Below, one piece after another: positions 28,542 to 37,958 of a stretch of DNA of 64,000 nt. The position numbers were made by a program, and so were the translations under genes. The notes beneath the pieces were generated by a model. It was not told the DNA's origin. It saw only the letters and a program-made list of their open reading frames with translations, and did no database searches. The stretch lies in the NCBI RefSeq assembly GCF_015714715.1, contig NZ_WAHS01000001.1, positions 2,181,001 through 2,245,000 on the forward strand, written 5' to 3'. Each line of letters begins with the position of its first letter. The first letter of the stretch is position 1. This DNA comes from Aestuariivirga litoralis (GTDB taxonomy: Bacteria > Pseudomonadota > Alphaproteobacteria > Rhizobiales > Aestuariivirgaceae).

Positions 28542-29981
28542 ATGGCCGCTAAACAGAATTTCATCTCAGGCAAATGGGTCGATGGCTCAGGCGTGACGCA
28601 GAACATCAATCCGTCGGACATTTCCGACGTGGTGGGCGACTATACCCAAGCCTCGAAGGACCAGACGCAGGAAGCCATCGCCGCTGCCAAGGCCGCCGCC
28701 CCCGCCTGGGGCCTGGCCACGCCGCAAGCCCGCGCTGATGCGCTGGATATGATCGGCACGGAAATCCTGGCCCGCAAGCAGGAGATCGGCACGCTGCTGT
28801 CGCGCGAGGAAGGCAAGACGCTGCCGAATGGCATTGGCGAAGTGACGCGTGCCGGGCAAATTTTCAAATTCTTCGCGCAGGAAGCCTTGCGCGTGGAAGG
28901 CACCTATCTCAACTCGTTGCGCCCGGGCATGGATGTGACCATCACGCGTGAACCGATGGGTGTGGTCGGTCTCATCACACCGTGGAATTTCCCTGCCGCC
29001 ATTCCGGCCTGGAAGATTGCACCCGCTCTGGCTTTCGGCAATGCCGTGGTGTTCAAGCCGGCGGATCTGGTGCCTGGCACCGCCTGGGCGCTGGCTGAGA
29101 TCATTTCGCGTTCTGGCATTCCGGCTGGCGTGTTCAACCTGGTGATGGGCCGCGGCTCGGTCGTCGGCCAGACGCTGCTGGATAGCCGCGATGTGAATGC
29201 GCTGTCGTTCACGGGCTCGGTGCAGACGGGTGCGAAAGTAGCCGCAGCCGTTTCCGCACGCGGCGGCAAGTTCCAGCTGGAAATGGGCGGCAAGAATCCG
29301 CTGATCGTTCTGGATGATGCCAATCTCGATGCCGCCGTGGCCGGTGCCGTCGATGGTGCCTTCTTCCAGCAGGGCCAGCGCTGCACGGCGTCTTCACGCC
29401 TGATCGTTCATGCCAAGATTCATGATGCCTTCGTGGAAAAGACCGTGGCTGCCATCAAGGCGCTGAAGGTGGATCACGCATTGAAGGAAGGCTCGCAGAT
29501 CGGCCCGGTGGTCGATGAAACCCAAATGAAGCAGGATGAAGATTACATCCGCATCGCGCGCGAAGAAGGCGCTGAACTCGCCTGGGGTGGTGAACGCCTC
29601 AACCGCGAGACCAAGGGCTTCTATTTGTCGCCTGCTCTGTTCACCAGGACCACCAACAATATGCGCATCAACCGCGAAGAAGTATTCGGCCCTGTTGCTT
29701 CCGTCATCAAGGTGGATAGCTATGATGAAGCGCTTTCCGTCGCCAATGACACCGAGTTCGGCCTGTCATCCGGCATCTATACCGGCTCGCTGAAAACGGC
29801 GAAGGATTTCCAGCGCAAGGCGCAAGCCGGCATGGTGATGGTCAACGCGCCCACAGCAGGCGTGGACTACCACGTACCGTTCGGCGGCCGCAAAGGCTCC
29901 AGCATCGGAGCGCGCGAACAAGGCCGCTATGCGGTGGAGTTCTACACGACTGTGAAGACGGCTTACGTCAACGCAGGCTAA
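28542..29981 (+). CDS. Aldehyde dehydrogenase family protein
   Basis: This 479-residue NAD(P)-dependent enzyme oxidises an aldehyde to its acid. The catalytic Cys is C281 in GQRCTASSR, the general base is E247 in LEMGGKNP, and the cofactor loop reads FTGSVQTG. Overall it most resembles alpha-ketoglutaric-semialdehyde (2,5-dioxovalerate) dehydrogenases of sugar-acid pathways, but this assignment is tentative. I chose the ATG at 28542 because GGGAG lies just upstream. Its stop overlaps the stop of the convergent transporter gene by three bases. Confidence 0.93.
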   Translation: MAAKQNFISGKWVDGSGVTQNINPSDISDVVGDYTQASKDQTQEAIAAAKAAAPAWGLATPQARADALDMIGTEILARKQEIGTLLSREEGKTLPNGIGEVTRAGQIFKFFAQEALRVEGTYLNSLRPGMDVTITREPMGVVGLITPWNFPAAIPAWKIAPALAFGNAVVFKPADLVPGTAWALAEIISRSGIPAGVFNLVMGRGSVVGQTLLDSRDVNALSFTGSVQTGAKVAAAVSARGGKFQLEMGGKNPLIVLDDANLDAAVAGAVDGAFFQQGQRCTASSRLIVHAKIHDAFVEKTVAAIKALKVDHALKEGSQIGPVVDETQMKQDEDYIRIAREEGAELAWGGERLNRETKGFYLSPALFTRTTNNMRINREEVFGPVASVIKVDSYDEALSVANDTEFGLSSGIYTGSLKTAKDFQRKAQAGMVMVNAPTAGVDYHVPFGGRKGSSIGAREQGRYAVEFYTTVKTAYVNAG

Positions 29982-30868
29982 TCGGACGCAAGGGTGACGG
30001 ATGCGGCTTCGCTCCCCGTCACCCGTTCGCGATGCCAGACATATATGCCGCTGGCGATGATGATCGCAGCACCCAGAAGTGAAATCTTGTCCGGCCAATC
30101 GCCGAACAGCACGACGCCAGAGACCACCATCCAGATCAGCTGCGTATAGGCAAAGGGTGCGAGCAAGGAGGCCGGGGCAAGTGCGAGGCCTCGCGTCATC
30201 ACCATGTGAGTGGCAAGGCCCGCCACGCCCATCAGCAGCGCCACCAGCCACAGCCAGTTCGGGCTTGGTGGCGTGAAGCCCTCTCCCAACACGGCAATGC
30301 CGGCCAGAACCGAACCCACGCCAAAGACCCACAGCAGGCCGGTCTCAGGCTGGGTGCTGGCCCCGGCCTTGCGGGTGTAGATTTGATAGAAAGCACCCAC
30401 CAGGGCATTACACAAGGAGGCCAGCATGGCGGGATGGAAGCTATCGGCACCGGGGCGGATCACGATCAGCATGCCGATAAAGCCCACACAGACAGCGGCC
30501 CAGCGACGTGGCCCCACATGTTCGCCCAGGATGAGGGGTGCCAACGCGCAGGAAATCAAAGGTGATGCAAAATTTATGCTGACCGTCAGCGCCAATGGAA
30601 GCTTCGACACGGCGTAGAAATTTAAAAACGTAGACGCCGTAAGCAACAGGCCACGAAACAGGTTGAGCCTGATATTGTTGCGTGCCGGCCATTCGCGCCG
30701 CGAGACAAACAACGCCGTCAGCAACATGAGTGCAATGATGTAGCGAATGAACACGGTGGTGGAAATTGACGCGCCGTGAAATTGCAAAAGCTTGGCTGGC
30801 ACATCAACCATGGTGCCGAGCAGGAAACTGGACGTGAACAGCAAAATGCCTTTGCTGGTCGGGTTCAC
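29978..30868 (-). CDS. EamA/DMT family transporter
   Basis: This 296-residue inner-membrane protein has ten predicted helices and the two-repeat EamA architecture (SFLLGTMVDVPAKLL in the first repeat; ASLLAPFAYTQLIWMVVSGVVLFGDWPD in the second). It belongs to the S-adenosylmethionine-transporter-like/RarD-type branch of DMT permeases, though the substrate is unknown. Its start overlaps the pncA stop (four bases), so it is probably cotranscribed with glk and pncA. Confidence 0.9.
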   Translation of the reverse strand: MNPTSKGILLFTSSFLLGTMVDVPAKLLQFHGASISTTVFIRYIIALMLLTALFVSRREWPARNNIRLNLFRGLLLTASTFLNFYAVSKLPLALTVSINFASPLISCALAPLILGEHVGPRRWAAVCVGFIGMLIVIRPGADSFHPAMLASLCNALVGAFYQIYTRKAGASTQPETGLLWVFGVGSVLAGIAVLGEGFTPPSPNWLWLVALLMGVAGLATHMVMTRGLALAPASLLAPFAYTQLIWMVVSGVVLFGDWPDKISLLGAAIIIASGIYVWHRERVTGSEAASVTLASD

Positions 30869-31464
30869 GTCAGCTTGATGCCACGTTCTGCAAAGCTTCT
30901 CTTGGTTTCGATGGCGGTGCCGTTCAGATCGATGGCGCGGGTGGCTGCCTCGATGACTTCGACTTCAAAGCCGCGGGCTTGCGCATCTTCAGCCGAATAG
31001 CGCACGCAATAATCAAAGGCCAGGCCCACGATGGTGATCTTGGTCAATTCGCGCGCGCGCAGATAGCCTTCAAGGCCGGTCGGCGTCTTGTGGTCATTTT
31101 CGTACATGGCGGAATAGGAATCGATCGCCTTGCGGAAGCCCTTGCGGATGATCATCTCGGCATGCGGCGCATCAAGATCCTTGTGGAACTCCGCACCACG
31201 GGTGCCGACGATGCAATGGTCAGGCCACAGGGTTTGCGGGCCATAGGACATTTCAATCTGCGAATAGACCGCATGGCCCGGATGCTGCGAGGCAAAGGAC
31301 GAGTGATCGGCAGGATGCCAATCCTGGGTCAGCACGACATGTTCGTGATTCTTGGCCATTTTATTGACCAGCGGAACGATTTCATTTCCGCCCTTCACTG
31401 CGAGATTACCACCGGGGCAAAAATCATTCTGGACGTCGACTATAAGTAAAAGACTTTTTTTCAT
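30865..31464 (-). CDS. pncA: Nicotinamidase/pyrazinamidase
   Basis: This 199-residue cysteine hydrolase deamidates nicotinamide to nicotinate in NAD salvage. The catalytic Asp is D10 in IVDVQNDF, the metal-binding cluster is DWHPADHSSF, a Lys sits in IIRKGF, and the nucleophilic Cys is in LAFDYCVRYSA. Length and motifs are standard for PncA. The start overlaps the glk stop by four bases. Confidence 0.96.
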   Translation of the reverse strand: MKKSLLLIVDVQNDFCPGGNLAVKGGNEIVPLVNKMAKNHEHVVLTQDWHPADHSSFASQHPGHAVYSQIEMSYGPQTLWPDHCIVGTRGAEFHKDLDAPHAEMIIRKGFRKAIDSYSAMYENDHKTPTGLEGYLRARELTKITIVGLAFDYCVRYSAEDAQARGFEVEVIEAATRAIDLNGTAIETKRSFAERGIKLT

Positions 31465-32405
31465 TTGGCATTCAAAGCAGCAGCGCAGCCCTTAAAGGCT
31501 GGGAATGGATCGGTGATAACATAAAGTGGGATGTGCCTCATCACTTCCGAGAGCCGGCCCTTTTGTTCAAATACGGCCCGGTATTTCGGCGCCTTCAATT
31601 GATCAGCCAGTGATGGAGCGATGCCACCTGCCAAATATACACCACCTCGGGCCTGCAATGCCATAGCTGCATCACCTGCCAGACGGGTGAGAAAAGTCAT
31701 AAAGTGGTCAAGCGTTTTCACTGCCGCCGAATCAGTTCTGGCAAGACCTGCCTTCATCACCGCTTCCGGCGTGTGAAGTTTGGGCGTGCCAGCGATCGCT
31801 GTATATAGCGCAAACAGGCCAGGGCCGGTCAGCACGTCTTCCACTTCGGAAAACTGATCCTTGCCCATGATCTTGTCTTTCAAAGCAAGCTCTTCCGCTG
31901 TCACAATCGGCAGCGTCACATGGCCCATTTCGCCTGGAACCGGCATCCAGCCACCGCCCGGCAGTGGGGCTAGACCCGCCATGCCAAGGCCCGTGCCCGG
32001 CCCCAGAACCACTTTCATCAACGGCTCGCTATGGGCCTCACCGCCCAGCTGGACGAGATCGGCAGCGGCGAGATGCGGCAAGCTCCACGCAAGGGCTTCA
32101 TAATCATTGAGCAAGCGGAAGCGCCGCGCATGAGCCGCCTTGCGCAGCGATTCTGCGGAGAAAGTCCAGGCGCGATTGGTCAGGGTGATGTGTTCGCGGT
32201 CCACAGGGGCCGCCACATCCACGGCAGCCGCCGCCAGTTCAGTGATGCCATGCTTGGTCACATAAGCCGAAATCGCAGCTTCCAGACCTTCGAAATTGTC
32301 GTTTTTCAGGACCTCGACATCGCGCACGTCCATGGAGCCCAACTCCAGCACGCCAAAGCGGGAATTCGTGCCTCCAATATCACCTACGAGTGCCACATTC
32401 GTCAT
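31461..32405 (-). CDS. glk: Glucokinase
   Basis: This 314-residue enzyme phosphorylates glucose to glucose-6-phosphate, which feeds the Entner-Doudoroff genes at 35-39 kb. It belongs to the Glk family (not ROK): GDIGGTNSRFGVLE at the N-terminus, GPGTGLGMAGL for phosphate binding and PVPGEMGHV mid-protein. I chose the ATG at 32405, where the conserved MTNVALVGDIGGTN begins. It is divergent from prfC. Confidence 0.94.
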   Translation of the reverse strand: MTNVALVGDIGGTNSRFGVLELGSMDVRDVEVLKNDNFEGLEAAISAYVTKHGITELAAAAVDVAAPVDREHITLTNRAWTFSAESLRKAAHARRFRLLNDYEALAWSLPHLAAADLVQLGGEAHSEPLMKVVLGPGTGLGMAGLAPLPGGGWMPVPGEMGHVTLPIVTAEELALKDKIMGKDQFSEVEDVLTGPGLFALYTAIAGTPKLHTPEAVMKAGLARTDSAAVKTLDHFMTFLTRLAGDAAMALQARGGVYLAGGIAPSLADQLKAPKYRAVFEQKGRLSEVMRHIPLYVITDPFPAFKGCAAALNAK

Positions 32406-32483
32406 GGGCCGGATTTGCCATAGGATTAGGCAGGGAGCAACCGGCACTTTACCATTTGGGGGCCTTTCGCTAAGCCCCGCACC

Positions 32484-34055
32484 ATGACTGACATTCCAAC
32501 CGAAGTGAAACGGCGGCGCACATTTGCTATCATTTCACATCCTGACGCCGGCAAAACCACACTGACCGAAAAGCTGCTGCTGTTCGGCGGTGCGATCCAG
32601 CTGGCCGGACAAGTGCGCGCCAAGGGTGACCGGCGGCGCACGCGCTCCGACTGGATGGCGATTGAACGCGCACGCGGCATTTCGGTGGTCACTTCGGTGA
32701 TGACGTTTGAATACAACAACGTCGTCTTCAACCTGCTCGACACGCCGGGCCATGAAGACTTCTCGGAAGATACTTACCGCACGCTCACCGCCGTCGATGC
32801 CGCCGTCATGGTGATCGACGCCGCCAAGGGCATTGAAGACCGCACGCGCAAGCTGTTTGAAATCTGCCGCCTGCGCGACATTCCCATTGTCACCTTCATC
32901 AACAAGTTTGACCGAGAGGCGCAGGAGCCGTTGGCTTTGCTGGATGAGATCGAAAAGGGCCTGGCGCTCACTGTCGTTCCGATGGTCTGGCCCATCGGCG
33001 TGGGCAAAACCTTTGCCGGCACCTATGATTTCACCCACAAGCGCATCCGCCGCATCGACCAGGACCCGGCCGGACAACCTGTGTCCGGTCCGGACGACAA
33101 GCTGATCGACGAGTTGCTGCCCAATGGCGCTTCGCATTTCCGCGAAGAGCTGGAATTGCAAGCGATGGCGGGACACGCTTTCGACAACCAGGCCTTCCTC
33201 GAAGGCCATCTTTCGCCGGTGTTCTTCGGCTCAGCGCTGAAAAATTTCGGCGTGCGTGATCTGCTCGATGCGCTGATCGCCTATGCGCCGCCGCCACGCG
33301 ACCAGAAGGCCCGCAGCCGCATGGTGAAGCCGGTGGAGCCCAAACTGTCGGGCGTGGTGTTCAAGATCCAGGCCAATATGGACCCGAACCACCGCGACCG
33401 TATTGCCTTCATGCGCGTGTGTTCCGGCAAGCTTACACGCGGCATGAAAGTGAAGATCGTGCGCACCGAAAAGCAGATCGCGCTGAACGCGCCGCAATTC
33501 TTCTTCGCGCAGGACAGATCACTGGCGGAGGAAGCTTTTGCGGGTGACGTGGTGGGCATTCCCAACCACGGCGTGCTGCGCATCGGCGATACGCTGACCG
33601 AAGGCGAAGATTTGGTGTTCACCGGCGTGCCGAGCTTTGCGCCGGAAATCCTGCGGCGCGTGAAGCTGGGTGACCCGATGAAGGCGAAGAAATTGAAATC
33701 CGCTCTTGAAGAACTGGCGGAAGAAGGTGTCGTTCAGCTGTTCACGCCCGTGGATGGCTCCGGCGCCATTGTGGGCGTGGTGGGTGCGCTTCAGCTGGAT
33801 GTTCTGGCCGACCGGCTGGAACATGAATATGGCGTGCCGGCTTCGTTTGAAACCACCCGCTTTGAAATCCTGCGCTGGATTTCCGGCACTGATGATAAAA
33901 CGCTGGATGGTTTTGTAGACAGCAACAAATCTTCCATCGCGCATGATCTTGACGGCGCACCTGTCTTCATGGCCTCATCGGCCTTCAATCTGAACTATGC
34001 TCTTGAACGTGCACCGGGCATCGCCGCCCAGACCATCAAGGAAGTTCACGCATGA
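32484..34055 (+). CDS. prfC: Peptide chain release factor 3
   Basis: RF3 is a translational GTPase that recycles RF1 and RF2 from the ribosome. The 523-residue product has G1 [15 protein letters not shown], a switch region with GDRRRTRSDWMAIERARGISV, G3 DTPGHEDFSEDTYR and G4 NKFD, followed by the domain II/III sequence typical of PrfC. The length matches the family. No strong ribosome site is visible. Its end overlaps the next gene. Confidence 0.97.
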   Translation: MTDIPTEVKRRRTFAIISHPDAGKTTLTEKLLLFGGAIQLAGQVRAKGDRRRTRSDWMAIERARGISVVTSVMTFEYNNVVFNLLDTPGHEDFSEDTYRTLTAVDAAVMVIDAAKGIEDRTRKLFEICRLRDIPIVTFINKFDREAQEPLALLDEIEKGLALTVVPMVWPIGVGKTFAGTYDFTHKRIRRIDQDPAGQPVSGPDDKLIDELLPNGASHFREELELQAMAGHAFDNQAFLEGHLSPVFFGSALKNFGVRDLLDALIAYAPPPRDQKARSRMVKPVEPKLSGVVFKIQANMDPNHRDRIAFMRVCSGKLTRGMKVKIVRTEKQIALNAPQFFFAQDRSLAEEAFAGDVVGIPNHGVLRIGDTLTEGEDLVFTGVPSFAPEILRRVKLGDPMKAKKLKSALEELAEEGVVQLFTPVDGSGAIVGVVGALQLDVLADRLEHEYGVPASFETTRFEILRWISGTDDKTLDGFVDSNKSSIAHDLDGAPVFMASSAFNLNYALERAPGIAAQTIKEVHA

Positions 34056-34783
34056 ACTTTACCACTGAGCTGCCCTGGGACTTCAATGTACTGCATCTGC
34101 TGGCACCGGTGCTGCTGTTTGCGGCCTGGTGGCTTTATGGGCCCATTCTCGATCTTCTGGGCAAGGGCACATTGAATGACCAGCTGCATGTGGTGCGGCT
34201 GAAATGGATGCTGGAGATGATCCGCTCCAACCGGCAGAACCGGGTGTTTGACGGGATTATGCTGGGGCAGATTTCCAGCGCCATGAGCTATTTCGGCTCG
34301 GCCACGTTGCTGGTGCTGGCGGGCTTTGTGGGCACGCTGGCTTCCATCAACCATGTGCATGCTTCGCTGACGCAGATGGCGTTTTTCCCGCCGATCAGTC
34401 TCGGGCTTTTTTCAGTCAATTTCGGCGCGCTAACGCTTATCATGGCGATCTGCTTTTTTGAATTCACCTACGGCCTGCGCAAGATGGCTTATGTGTTGGC
34501 GATGATCGGTGCGCTCGATGAAGCGCCAGCCAACACGCGCGGTGCAGAAGTGATGGTGGCGCAAACGGCCACGGTGCTCACCCAAGCAGTCAAAAGCATG
34601 AACAATGGCATCCGCGGTTATTATTTTGCGGTGGCTGGATTGTTCCTGTTTCTCGGTCCCATCGCATCAATTGTAGCTACGGTGGCTCTGAGCCTGGTTC
34701 TTTATTACAGGCAGGGGCTTTCGATTGAGGCGAAAGCGGTGGACCGTTATGTACGCGCGCTCAGGGAAGACCAGCGGGGCTAA
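34052..34783 (+). CDS. DUF599 domain-containing membrane protein
   Basis: This 243-residue protein has four to five predicted membrane helices (HLLAPVLLFAAWWLYGP, ATLLVLAGFVGTLASI, LGLFSVNFGALTLIMAICFFEF, GYYFAVAGLFLFLGPIASIVATVALSLVLYY). Its conserved RSNRQNRVFDGIMLGQISSA and RKMAYVLAMIGALDEAP segments match the DUF599 family as I know it. No function is established. The ATG overlaps the prfC stop (ATGA), but this coupling has no obvious functional meaning. Confidence 0.85.
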   Translation: MNFTTELPWDFNVLHLLAPVLLFAAWWLYGPILDLLGKGTLNDQLHVVRLKWMLEMIRSNRQNRVFDGIMLGQISSAMSYFGSATLLVLAGFVGTLASINHVHASLTQMAFFPPISLGLFSVNFGALTLIMAICFFEFTYGLRKMAYVLAMIGALDEAPANTRGAEVMVAQTATVLTQAVKSMNNGIRGYYFAVAGLFLFLGPIASIVATVALSLVLYYRQGLSIEAKAVDRYVRALREDQRG

Positions 34784-34791
34784 GCGTCCAA

Positions 34792-35439
34792 TTACTTCGA
34801 CACGCGCAACGCCGCTGCCTCGCGGGCCAGCTTTTCGATCTCGTCCCACTTGCCTTCATTGACCAGCGCCTTGGGTGCCATCCAGGAGCCGCCGATGGTG
34901 ATCACATTGGAGAGTTTCAGATAGCCTGGTGCCAGTGCCGGCGTGATGCTGCCTGTGGGGCAGAAGCGGATTTGTGGCAGCGGAGACGCAAGGCTGGCCA
35001 GATAGGGCGCGCCGCCAGAGGCTTCCGCGGGGAAGAATTTCTGCAGCGTATAACCATGCTCCAGCAGCACCATCGCTTCGGAGGCAGAAGCCGCTCCGGG
35101 CAGAAGCGAAATTTTCTGATCCTTCGCCGCCTTCAGCAATTTCGATGTGCACCCCGGCGAAACTGCAAAGACGCAACCGGCCTTTTCCGATGCTTTCAAC
35201 TGCTTGGCATCCAGCACAGTGCCCGAGCCGACAATGGCGCCTTCCACTTCAGCCACGATGGCCTTGATGCAATCCAGTGCGGCGGCGGTGCGCAAGGTAA
35301 TTTCCAGAACCGGCAGGCCACCTTTCACCAGCGCGCGGGCCAAAGGCACGGCCTGTTTCACGTCGTCAATCACCATGACGGGAACGATGGGCGCTTTTAG
35401 AAGCGCGGCTTCCAGGCCTTTTTGCGGATTCTTACTCAT
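34792..35439 (-). CDS. eda: KDPG/KHG aldolase
   Basis: This 215-residue class I aldolase cleaves 2-keto-3-deoxy-6-phosphogluconate to pyruvate and glyceraldehyde-3-phosphate, the last step of the Entner-Doudoroff pathway. The Schiff-base Lys lies in [12 protein letters not shown], with a catalytic Glu in PVLEITLRT and CPTGSITP for phosphate binding. It starts one base after the edd stop, so the two final pathway enzymes are made together. Confidence 0.96.
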   Translation of the reverse strand: MSKNPQKGLEAALLKAPIVPVMVIDDVKQAVPLARALVKGGLPVLEITLRTAAALDCIKAIVAEVEGAIVGSGTVLDAKQLKASEKAGCVFAVSPGCTSKLLKAAKDQKISLLPGAASASEAMVLLEHGYTLQKFFPAEASGGAPYLASLASPLPQIRFCPTGSITPALAPGYLKLSNVITIGGSWMAPKALVNEGKWDEIEKLAREAAALRVSK

Positions 35440-35440
35440 C

Positions 35441-37264
35441 TCAACTCACTCCAAAAATGGTTGCGCCAGTATCAGCAGTCCCTACCAGTTTCCGGAAGGA
35501 CGCGAAGAGCTCGCGCCCCGTACCGTCTTCGTTGCCGCTCAAATCCTGCTCGGCCAAGGGCCGGTTCAGGAATTCACGGTGATCAACCAGAACCTTCAAG
35601 GTTCCCTTGTCACAATCAAGCCTGATAATGTCGCCGTCCTGCAGCCGGGCAATGGGGCCGCCATCGGCGGCTTCGGGCGTCACATGAATGGCGGCGGGTA
35701 CCTTGCCCGATGCGCCGGACATGCGGCCGTCGGTGATCAGCGCCACTTTGAAGCCCAGATCCTGCAGCACGGCCAGCGGCGGCGTCATCCGGTGCAGTTC
35801 CGGCATGCCATTGGCCTTGGGGCCCTGGAAGCGCACCACGCAAATCACGTCCTTGTGCAGCTCACCCTTTTTGAAAGCTTCGACCAGATCTTCCTGCGCA
35901 TGGAAAATCCGCGCCGGGGCTTCGATCACATGGCGGTCCGCCGGGATGGCGGAGGATTTGATGACCGCCCGGCCCAAAGTGCCATCCAGCACATTAAGGC
36001 CGCCGGTTTCCTGGAAGGCTTCCGACACGCCGCGCAACACGGATGTATCGCTCGACACTTTCGAAGATTCGCGCCAAGTTAACGCGCCATCAGCACTCAA
36101 GCCAGGCTCCTGCAGATAGCCAGAGAGGCCGGTGCCCATGATGGTTGTTACATCTTCATGCAAATAGCCTGATTCCAAAAGTTCGCGGATCAGGAAGCCC
36201 ATGCCGCCCGCCGCGTTGAAATGGTTCACATCGGCCTTGCCATTGGGATAGATGCGCGTCAGCAGCGGCACGGCGGCTGAAAGATCGGCAATGTCATCCC
36301 AGGTGAGATGGATGCCGGCGGCGGCGGCCATGGCGATCAGATGCATGGTGTGATTGGTGGAGCCGCCAGTGGCCAAAAGGCCGACCACGCCGTTTACCAC
36401 GGCCTTTTCGTCATAGATTTTCCCGATGGGCGTGTAGCGGTTGCCCAGCGATGAAATCGACAGCGCCTGCTTGGCGGACGCCTTGGTGATTTCGTCGCGA
36501 AGATCAGAGCCGGGATTGACGAAAGTGGTGCCCGGCAAATGCAGGCCCATGATCTCCATCAGCATCTGGTTGGAATTGGCGGTGCCATAGAATGTACATG
36601 TGCCGGGGCCGTGATAGGATTGGGCTTCGGCTTCCAGCAATTCGGCGCGCGAGACTTTGCCCTGCGCATAGAGCTGGCGCACTTTGCCCTTCTCGTCATT
36701 AGGCAAGCCTGACGTCATCGGGCCGGCGGGCACGAAGACGGATGGCAGATGGCCGAAGCTCAGCGCACCGATGATCAGCCCCGGCACGATCTTGTCGCAG
36801 ACACCCAGATAAACAGCGGCATCGAACATCTGGTGCGACAGGCCCACGGCAGTGGCCATGGCGATAACGTCACGCGAGAACAGCGAAAGCTCCATCCCCG
36901 TCTCGCCCTGGGTCACGCCGTCGCACATGGCGGGAACGCCACCCGCCACTTGTGCCGTGCCGCCCACATCACGCGCCGCCTGGCGGATCAGATCAGGGTA
37001 GCGCTCGAAAGGCTGGTGAGCGGAGAGCATGTCATTGAAGCTGGTGATGATCGCCAGATTGGGCCCGGTGCCGTTGCGCAGTTCTTCCTTGTCATGCATG
37101 CCGCAGGCGGCAAAGCCGTGCGCGAGATTGGCGCAACCCAGTGCCTTGCGCTTCGGTTTGTTGTCATGGGCGCGGGCAATCTTGTCGAGATAGCGGTTGC
37201 GCGATTTCTCGCTGCGATTAACGATCGCTTCGGTCACATTGGCAATTGATCTGTGTACTGACAT
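35441..37264 (-). CDS. edd: Phosphogluconate dehydratase
   Basis: This 607-residue [4Fe-4S] enzyme of the IlvD/Edd family dehydrates 6-phosphogluconate to KDPG. Cluster-ligand and signature regions are visible: [39 protein letters not shown], and [21 protein letters not shown] chose the ATG at 37264 because AGGTG lies six bases upstream; a GTG three codons earlier is less likely. It sits between pgl and eda in the operon. Confidence 0.97.
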   Translation of the reverse strand: MSVHRSIANVTEAIVNRSEKSRNRYLDKIARAHDNKPKRKALGCANLAHGFAACGMHDKEELRNGTGPNLAIITSFNDMLSAHQPFERYPDLIRQAARDVGGTAQVAGGVPAMCDGVTQGETGMELSLFSRDVIAMATAVGLSHQMFDAAVYLGVCDKIVPGLIIGALSFGHLPSVFVPAGPMTSGLPNDEKGKVRQLYAQGKVSRAELLEAEAQSYHGPGTCTFYGTANSNQMLMEIMGLHLPGTTFVNPGSDLRDEITKASAKQALSISSLGNRYTPIGKIYDEKAVVNGVVGLLATGGSTNHTMHLIAMAAAAGIHLTWDDIADLSAAVPLLTRIYPNGKADVNHFNAAGGMGFLIRELLESGYLHEDVTTIMGTGLSGYLQEPGLSADGALTWRESSKVSSDTSVLRGVSEAFQETGGLNVLDGTLGRAVIKSSAIPADRHVIEAPARIFHAQEDLVEAFKKGELHKDVICVVRFQGPKANGMPELHRMTPPLAVLQDLGFKVALITDGRMSGASGKVPAAIHVTPEAADGGPIARLQDGDIIRLDCDKGTLKVLVDHREFLNRPLAEQDLSGNEDGTGRELFASFRKLVGTADTGATIFGVS

Positions 37265-37301
37265 TTTATTCACCTGGGTGAGGATGCGGAGCGCACCTCA
37301 A

Positions 37302-37958
37302 TTAAGGGCACCAATAAATTTCAATCGGATGGCTGGAGCGCAGCACGGCGCGGATGGGCATGTCTTTCACATCACCAGCGCCCAATGCCTTTTCCAGTGT
37401 GGCCTGTTTGTCTGCCCCCTGAACGTGAAGCTTGAGAAATTTCGCGGCCAGCAAACGCGGCAGCGAGAATGTGATGCGCGGCTCCCCGGAGCCTGGCGCT
37501 GAAATCTCCACCAGATCGGGTGCCGATACAGACAAAGCCAGATCCAGCGTGTCACCACCGGGGAAGAACGAAGCCGTGTGGCCATCATTGCCCATGCCCA
37601 GGATCACCACATCAAATGCAGGGATGCTGGCGGCATCAGGGTTCTGATACAGAGGGACGAAAGTGGCCGCTGCGGCGACATTCTGCATCAGCGAAGCCTT
37701 GACCAGCCGCGCATTGGAACGGTCGGAGGTTTCATCCACCTGCCGCTCATCCACCAGCGTGACAATAACCTTGGACCAATCCACTGCCGCATCCCGCGAC
37801 AGCGTGTCGAAAAATTGCTTCGGTGTGGTGCCGCCGGAAACGGCCAGCACGGCGCGGCCGGTTTTCACGTTGGCGTCTTGAAGATGCTGCCCCACATCGG
37901 TGGCCAGGGCAGAAGCCAGCTTTGCCGGATTATCAAAATCATGGCGCGTGAGCGTCAT
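37302..37958 (-). CDS. pgl: 6-phosphogluconolactonase
   Basis: This 218-residue enzyme of the NagB-like Pgl family hydrolyses 6-phosphogluconolactone. It has the conserved AVSGGTTPKQFFDTLS, VTLVDERQVDETSDRSN and LGMGNDGHTASFFPG segments, of which the last holds the catalytic region. The ATG overlaps the zwf stop by four bases, so Zwf and Pgl are translationally coupled. edd starts 37 bases downstream. Confidence 0.96.
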   Translation of the reverse strand: MTLTRHDFDNPAKLASALATDVGQHLQDANVKTGRAVLAVSGGTTPKQFFDTLSRDAAVDWSKVIVTLVDERQVDETSDRSNARLVKASLMQNVAAAATFVPLYQNPDAASIPAFDVVILGMGNDGHTASFFPGGDTLDLALSVSAPDLVEISAPGSGEPRITFSLPRLLAAKFLKLHVQGADKQATLEKALGAGDVKDMPIRAVLRSSHPIEIYWCP